A stretch of DNA of 7,932 nt from positions 2,994 through 10,925 of the forward strand of contig JAUQQI010000270.1 of NCBI GenBank assembly GCA_030549955.1. Direction: 5' to 3'. Under the pieces are notes generated by a model. It was not told the DNA's origin and made no database searches. It saw nothing but the letters and a program-made list of their open reading frames with translations. The first letter of the stretch is position 1. Each line of letters starts with the position of its first letter. The stretch comes from Chloroflexota bacterium (GTDB taxonomy: Bacteria; Chloroflexota; Dehalococcoidia; JAUQQI01). Shown one piece after another: positions 4,399 through 7,932 of this stretch. The position numbers were made by a program, and so were the translations under genes.

Positions 4399-6369
4399 CT
4401 AACGTAAAATCGACCCCTGCCGGCCGCAATCGCGGCTTATCCCGAGTTCACCTAGGTCCACCCGGGGGTCGCCGGTATCGACCCGGGGGATATTCCGAAT
4501 TTCGGGCAGGGTGTAGCGGCCGGTCACAAGCTTCAGGCTTTCGGACCCGTTGCCGGGGACGTTCAGGTCGAACCAGTTTATCACTATCCGGCCGGGGACC
4601 GGGGGTGGTCCGGGCCCGTCGGCCTGGGCAACCCGGCCTCCGTCGGGTCCGAGCAGGTGGTTGAAAACCTGGAAAGGCGACGCGACTCGGCCCGTATCCC
4701 AGTACAGAAAGAGCCGACCGGGTGTGTCGGGCTCGAGGCAGGCGGGAACGGCCGCGCCGAGGAGCCGGACACCGTCAGGCCAGACTGGGGGCCGGCCGAA
4801 AAGATTCGCCGGATCGGGTGGGGCGCCGCCGTCCCATAACCAGAAGCGGGCCTCCCCTTCGCCTCGCCGCCAGGGCACGGGCTCGCCCGTCGGTCGGACC
4901 CCAGTGGGGAGGGCTCCTTCGCCGGGCAGGCTCAGGATGAGCACCGAGTAATTTGGCCAGTCAGCCGGCCGCCGGGCATCTTGAAAGCGGAGGGGGATAT
5001 CCCGGCCGAGTAGCACCTGATATACCGCGGGATACTCATCGTAGGCCGGATTGGCCCCGGGCCCGACGACCCAGAGCTCGGCCACCGGCAGGGTAGCGTA
5101 GAGGCGACGGGCCTTGTCGGCAATGGCCCGGTGGACGGCCAGGGGCACCCCGTAGGCCTGGGACGTTGCCTCAGTGCCGACGAATTCGATGACCTGCCGG
5201 ACCCGGTTGGCCTGCAGGCCGGCCACCGCCAGGGCCAGGATGGTCAGACCGGCAACCACCGCATACCGGCCCGGGGCATGCCGGGTTGCCAGGGACATGG
5301 AGCTCCCGGCCAGCAGGTAAAAAGCCGGCATGATGCAGAGGAGGTATTCGAGCCGGACGTCCAGCGGGTGCCTGACCTGGGCGAGGATCGGCCCGGCTAC
5401 CCAGCCCAGAAGAAGGAGCGCCCGCCGCCGGCCTGGTTCGTTCTCCCGTGCCATTCCTAGGAGAATGGCTGCCTGCCCGGAAAGTCCGGCTATCACCCAA
5501 AACCCGGTGGTCAGCTGGGCAGGCCCGGTATCCCCAACCTGAACGATGAGCTCCCCGAACCGGGCCGGGCCCGCCAGGGCGTGAATCGACTGGCCAGTGG
5601 CGAGGAGCCAGCTCAACTCGAATACTTTAAGGTCTGCCTGGGCCGGCCTCCCGAAAAGGCCAAGGATCCCCTGACCGACCGCAAGGGTCCGGGCCGGGTC
5701 GGCCAGAAGAAAGGGGACGAAGGCCCCGGCCAGCCCGGCCCCAAAGGCCGCAACGTGTACCGGTCGGGTTCGCCGATGCAGGCCGAGAAACCAGAGCCCG
5801 GCCGATAGCAGGAGGCTCAGGGCGGCGTACTGAACCTGAATCATTGCGGCGAGAATGACCCCGTTCACGAAGAACCAGGCCGTCCGGGTCCGGCCCGCCC
5901 CGTCGGCCCAGGCCCGGTCGGCGGTGTAAATAAACCCGAGGGCCAGGGTCGCGAGGAACTCCGGGGGCCAGAGCTTCCGGCTGAAGAGGACGGCCCAGGG
6001 GGCCGAAGCGTAGAGGAGGCCCGCCACCAGGGCCGAAGCTTCGCCATACCAGGCCCGGCCCAGCAGGTAAACGCCCAGGGCCGCGAGGGTGTTCAGCCCG
6101 GCAACGAATCCGGTGGCGACCAGGGGGTCAGCAGATAAGGTAAAAGGGATCGCGGCAAGCCAGGCTGCCAGGGGAAAGTTCGGGATGCCGATGGAAGAGT
6201 CAATGCCCCAGAGGGGCAGGCGGCCGTCCCGGGCGAGGCCCAGGGCGAGGTTGGCCAGGCGGGCCTCATCGAGTTTAAACTCGGCCCACGCCAGGTGGTA
6301 AAACCGGAGTCCGGCTGCCAGAAAGACGATGGTGAAGACGGCGAGGGGCCAGGGTCGCCAGCGTCTCAA
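4399..6369 (-). CDS. ArnT/GT39-like polytopic membrane glycosyltransferase with soluble C-terminal region
   Basis: This 656-residue integral membrane protein resembles the GT-C fold family of ArnT/dolichyl-phosphate mannosyltransferase-like enzymes. These transfer a sugar from a lipid-linked donor on the outer face of the membrane. The first membrane helix (about residues 9-25) is followed by FKLDEARLA with D34-E35, matching the acidic DE-type catalytic motif of the first external loop. About ten more hydrophobic segments run to residue 386. RHPLDVRLEYLLCIMPAFYL (333-352) is the family-like loop and helix before the last membrane segments. Residues from about 388 to the end are soluble. They include GVRLLGAAV (533-541), FLYWDTG (554-560) and VFNHLLGPDG (568-577), reminiscent of a beta-rich domain often fused to such enzymes in Chloroflexota (from memory). 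The TTG start forms a TTGA overlap with the stop of the upstream oxidoreductase. Acceptor and donor are unknown. Confidence 0.82.
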   Translation of the reverse strand: MRRWRPWPLAVFTIVFLAAGLRFYHLAWAEFKLDEARLANLALGLARDGRLPLWGIDSSIGIPNFPLAAWLAAIPFTLSADPLVATGFVAGLNTLAALGVYLLGRAWYGEASALVAGLLYASAPWAVLFSRKLWPPEFLATLALGFIYTADRAWADGAGRTRTAWFFVNGVILAAMIQVQYAALSLLLSAGLWFLGLHRRTRPVHVAAFGAGLAGAFVPFLLADPARTLAVGQGILGLFGRPAQADLKVFELSWLLATGQSIHALAGPARFGELIVQVGDTGPAQLTTGFWVIAGLSGQAAILLGMARENEPGRRRALLLLGWVAGPILAQVRHPLDVRLEYLLCIMPAFYLLAGSSMSLATRHAPGRYAVVAGLTILALAVAGLQANRVRQVIEFVGTEATSQAYGVPLAVHRAIADKARRLYATLPVAELWVVGPGANPAYDEYPAVYQVLLGRDIPLRFQDARRPADWPNYSVLILSLPGEGALPTGVRPTGEPVPWRRGEGEARFWLWDGGAPPDPANLFGRPPVWPDGVRLLGAAVPACLEPDTPGRLFLYWDTGRVASPFQVFNHLLGPDGGRVAQADGPGPPPVPGRIVINWFDLNVPGNGSESLKLVTGRYTLPEIRNIPRVDTGDPRVDLGELGISRDCGRQGSILR

Positions 6370-7607
6370 CGGGGCTCGAGGTCGGCAGAGGGCACCGGCA
6401 GCTCGGGGCTTGCCCGGGACCAGAGTTCGGCGACCGTCAGGCGGTCCCGGACGTAGGCCTCGGCCGCCGGGAGGCTCGCAGGCGGCGTATTAACCATCAG
6501 GACGGCCGCCAGCCGCCTGTCCTCGAAATAATAGCGGACGTACGGTTCGGGAAAGTTCGGCTCGCCGGTCTGGAGGACCGCGTCCCAGCGGCTGAAATCC
6601 CCCACCACGTGGAGGTTCACTTCGAGTAGATACGAGAAAAAGTAAGGCAAGGCATCGTAGGGTCCGACCTGACCGGCAAGGTTGAGCCCGGCCCGGCGTC
6701 CCTGCTTTACGGCCGTATCATAGTGCTCGACCCGGAGGCGTCTGCCGTAAATCGGACTGCTGTACCGGGCAATATCCCCGGCGGCGAACACACCCTCGAC
6801 CGAGGCCCGGAGGCTCTCATCCACGACAACCCCATCCTGGACCTCAAGGCCGGCGGCCTCGGCCAGTTCGGTATTCAGGGCAATCCCGATGCCGACCACG
6901 GCAAAATCGGCCTCGTAAAGCCGCCCGTCAGCCAGTTCAACCCCGCCGACCCGACCGCCGCGTTCTATGAACCGGACAATACTGGCCCCGGTCTCCACCG
7001 CGATCCCCTTCGACCGGATGAACCCGGTCAGGGCCCTGGCCACCGTCGGGTCAAATACCCGGCCGAACAGCAAGGGCTCGACCTCAAAGATAGTTACTTG
7101 GACGCCCAGCTGGTGAAGGGCAACCGCAGCCTCGCAGCCGATGAAACTTCCGCCGACAATAACGGCCCGGCGGCCGGGCTGGGCCTCGGCCCGAATCGCG
7201 TCCGAATCGTCAATGGTGCGCAGGTAATAAATGCCGGGAAGGTCGGCGCCCGGGATATTCAGTCGGCGGGGTCGGCCGCCGGCTGCGAGCAGGACCCGGT
7301 CAAACCGGATGAGTTCGCCCGAATCGAGGGTCACCGTTCGGCTTCCGAGGTCCAGGCCGACCGCCCGGGTGCGGGTCCGGATTTCGGTCCGGCCAGGGTC
7401 GAGGTCTTGGGGCCTCAGGAGAAAGAGGCGCTCGCGGCTAAACTTCCCGAGCAGGTAGGTCTTCGAGAGGGGAACCCGGTCGTAGGGCGGGTAAGGCTCC
7501 TCGGTGACCAGGGTCAGGCGCCCTTCAGGGTCGGTCTGGCGGATAGCCCGGAAGGCCGACCCACCGGCCAGCCCCCCGCCGATGATGAGGTATTTTGTCC
7601 CAACCAC
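6366..7607 (-). CDS. FAD-dependent NAD(P)H oxidoreductase (ferredoxin/rubredoxin-reductase-like)
   Basis: This 413-residue flavoprotein belongs to the pyridine nucleotide-disulphide oxidoreductase superfamily, of the ferredoxin-reductase (BphA4-like) type. YLIIGGGLAGGSA (residues 6-18) is the FAD dinucleotide fold. YDRVPLSKTYL (42-52) is the characteristic post-FAD motif, and LLAAGGRPR (106-114) is the family's ATG-like motif. VIVGGSFIGCEAA (149-161) is the NAD(P)-binding fold, with E175 ending strand 2, which favours NADH. VFAAGDIAR (273-281) is the second FAD motif. PYFFSY (321-326) and the C-terminal domain match reductases that serve ferredoxins. No redox-active CxxxxC is present, so it is not a disulphide reductase. 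The start chosen is GTG 7607, giving MVGTKYLIIGGG, seven bases after the nadC stop. TTG 7643 would extend it by 12 residues into nadC, and neither has a good ribosome-binding site. No electron-acceptor gene lies nearby. Confidence 0.87.
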   Translation of the reverse strand: MVGTKYLIIGGGLAGGSAFRAIRQTDPEGRLTLVTEEPYPPYDRVPLSKTYLLGKFSRERLFLLRPQDLDPGRTEIRTRTRAVGLDLGSRTVTLDSGELIRFDRVLLAAGGRPRRLNIPGADLPGIYYLRTIDDSDAIRAEAQPGRRAVIVGGSFIGCEAAVALHQLGVQVTIFEVEPLLFGRVFDPTVARALTGFIRSKGIAVETGASIVRFIERGGRVGGVELADGRLYEADFAVVGIGIALNTELAEAAGLEVQDGVVVDESLRASVEGVFAAGDIARYSSPIYGRRLRVEHYDTAVKQGRRAGLNLAGQVGPYDALPYFFSYLLEVNLHVVGDFSRWDAVLQTGEPNFPEPYVRYYFEDRRLAAVLMVNTPPASLPAAEAYVRDRLTVAELWSRASPELPVPSADLEPR

Positions 7608-7614
7608 GACGGGC

Positions 7615-7932
7615 TTAGACTTTAAAATCGAGGCTGATATCAAGGGCCCGGACCGAATGGGTCAGGGCGCCGACGGAGATCAGGTCGACCCCGGTTTCGG
7701 CCACAGCCCGGACGGTCTCCAGGGTTATGCCGCCGGACGCCTCGGTGATGGCCCGACCCCGGGCCAGGGCGACAGCCTCCGACAGCATCGCCAGGGGCAT
7801 GTTGTCAAAGAGCAGGGCATCGGCACCGGCCGCCAGGGCGTCCCGGGCCTCCTCGAGGCTTTCGACCTCAACCTGAATCCGGACGCCGTGGGGAATGCGC
7901 CGGCGCAGGTCGGCCAGGGCCGTGGCCAGTCC
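7615..7932 (-). CDS. nadC: Quinolinate phosphoribosyltransferase (nicotinate-nucleotide pyrophosphorylase), C-terminal part
   Basis: This enzyme converts quinolinate and PRPP to nicotinate mononucleotide, CO2 and pyrophosphate, the step that joins de novo pyridine-ring synthesis to NAD. The 105 residues present are the C-terminal barrel region, out of about 280 in the family; the 5' part lies beyond the right edge. The segments seen are IQVEVESLEEA with the active-site glutamates (residues 19-29 of the visible part), DALLFDN ending in the conserved DN (39-45), ITEASGGI (63-70) and the diagnostic near-terminal stretch GVDLISVGALTHS (82-94) followed by ALDISLDF. The reading frame is open to the last base of the window. 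It is the first visible gene of the leftward operon, and its promoter is outside the window. The start at 7800 that an ORF search might give is internal and not real. Confidence 0.95.
   Translation of the reverse strand, partial: GLATALADLRRRIPHGVRIQVEVESLEEARDALAAGADALLFDNMPLAMLSEAVALARGRAITEASGGITLETVRAVAETGVDLISVGALTHSVRALDISLDFKV

Noticed and set aside
6723..7625. A 300-codon open frame on the plus strand
   Set aside because: It is antisense to the flavoprotein gene, whose FAD and NAD motifs are all present. No start context or domain supports the plus-strand product.
3844..7932. The leftward gene run (nadC, flavoprotein, glycosyltransferase, DinB-like, small membrane protein) as a defence or secondary-metabolite system
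   Set aside because: No nuclease, helicase, sensor, toxin, synthase or transporter is present. The genes look like a loosely assembled housekeeping operon, and nothing links their functions beyond spacing.

Overview
This is a 7.9 kb, strongly GC-rich window of dense bacterial housekeeping-type coding sequence. Nine genes are supportable, two of them cut by the window edges. There is no mobile element, CRISPR array, RNA gene or phage signature. The base composition, frequent GTG/TTG starts, a small exported protein with GG.Y.L.GGF-type motifs and an 'LFLP' C-terminal tail, and an ArnT-like membrane protein with a soluble C-terminal region all recall Chloroflexota (Anaerolineae and relatives). 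That assignment rests on remembered family appearance and is not proven by the window.

Layout from left to right. Positions 1-1449 (minus strand) hold a class V aminotransferase followed by serA (3-phosphoglycerate dehydrogenase, cut by the left edge). Together they look like the first two steps of serine synthesis from 3-phosphoglycerate. A roughly 150 bp AT-richer divergent intergenic region (1450-1601) carries plausible promoters for both directions. Positions 1602-3625 (plus strand) hold a class I SAM methyltransferase, a small Sec-exported protein and an alpha/beta hydrolase. The hydrolase has its own promoter with a perfect TTGACA box.

Positions 3561-7932 (minus strand) hold a tightly packed run transcribed leftward: nadC (quinolinate phosphoribosyltransferase, 3' part only), an FAD/NAD(P) ferredoxin-reductase-like enzyme, a 656-residue ArnT/GT39-like membrane glycosyltransferase, a DinB-superfamily protein and a putative small membrane protein. 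The spacings are 7 nt, a 4 nt overlap, 21 nt and a roughly 20 nt overlap, so an operon is likely. The genes do not form one obvious pathway. The last gene of this run converges on, and overlaps, the 3' end of the hydrolase.

I looked for a novel system and did not find a convincing one. The observations most worth a second look are the small exported protein with its C-terminal tail, the symmetric -10 element in the divergent intergenic region, and the small membrane ORF that overlaps the hydrolase tail to tail. The long open frames antisense to several genes are best explained by high GC at third codon positions.
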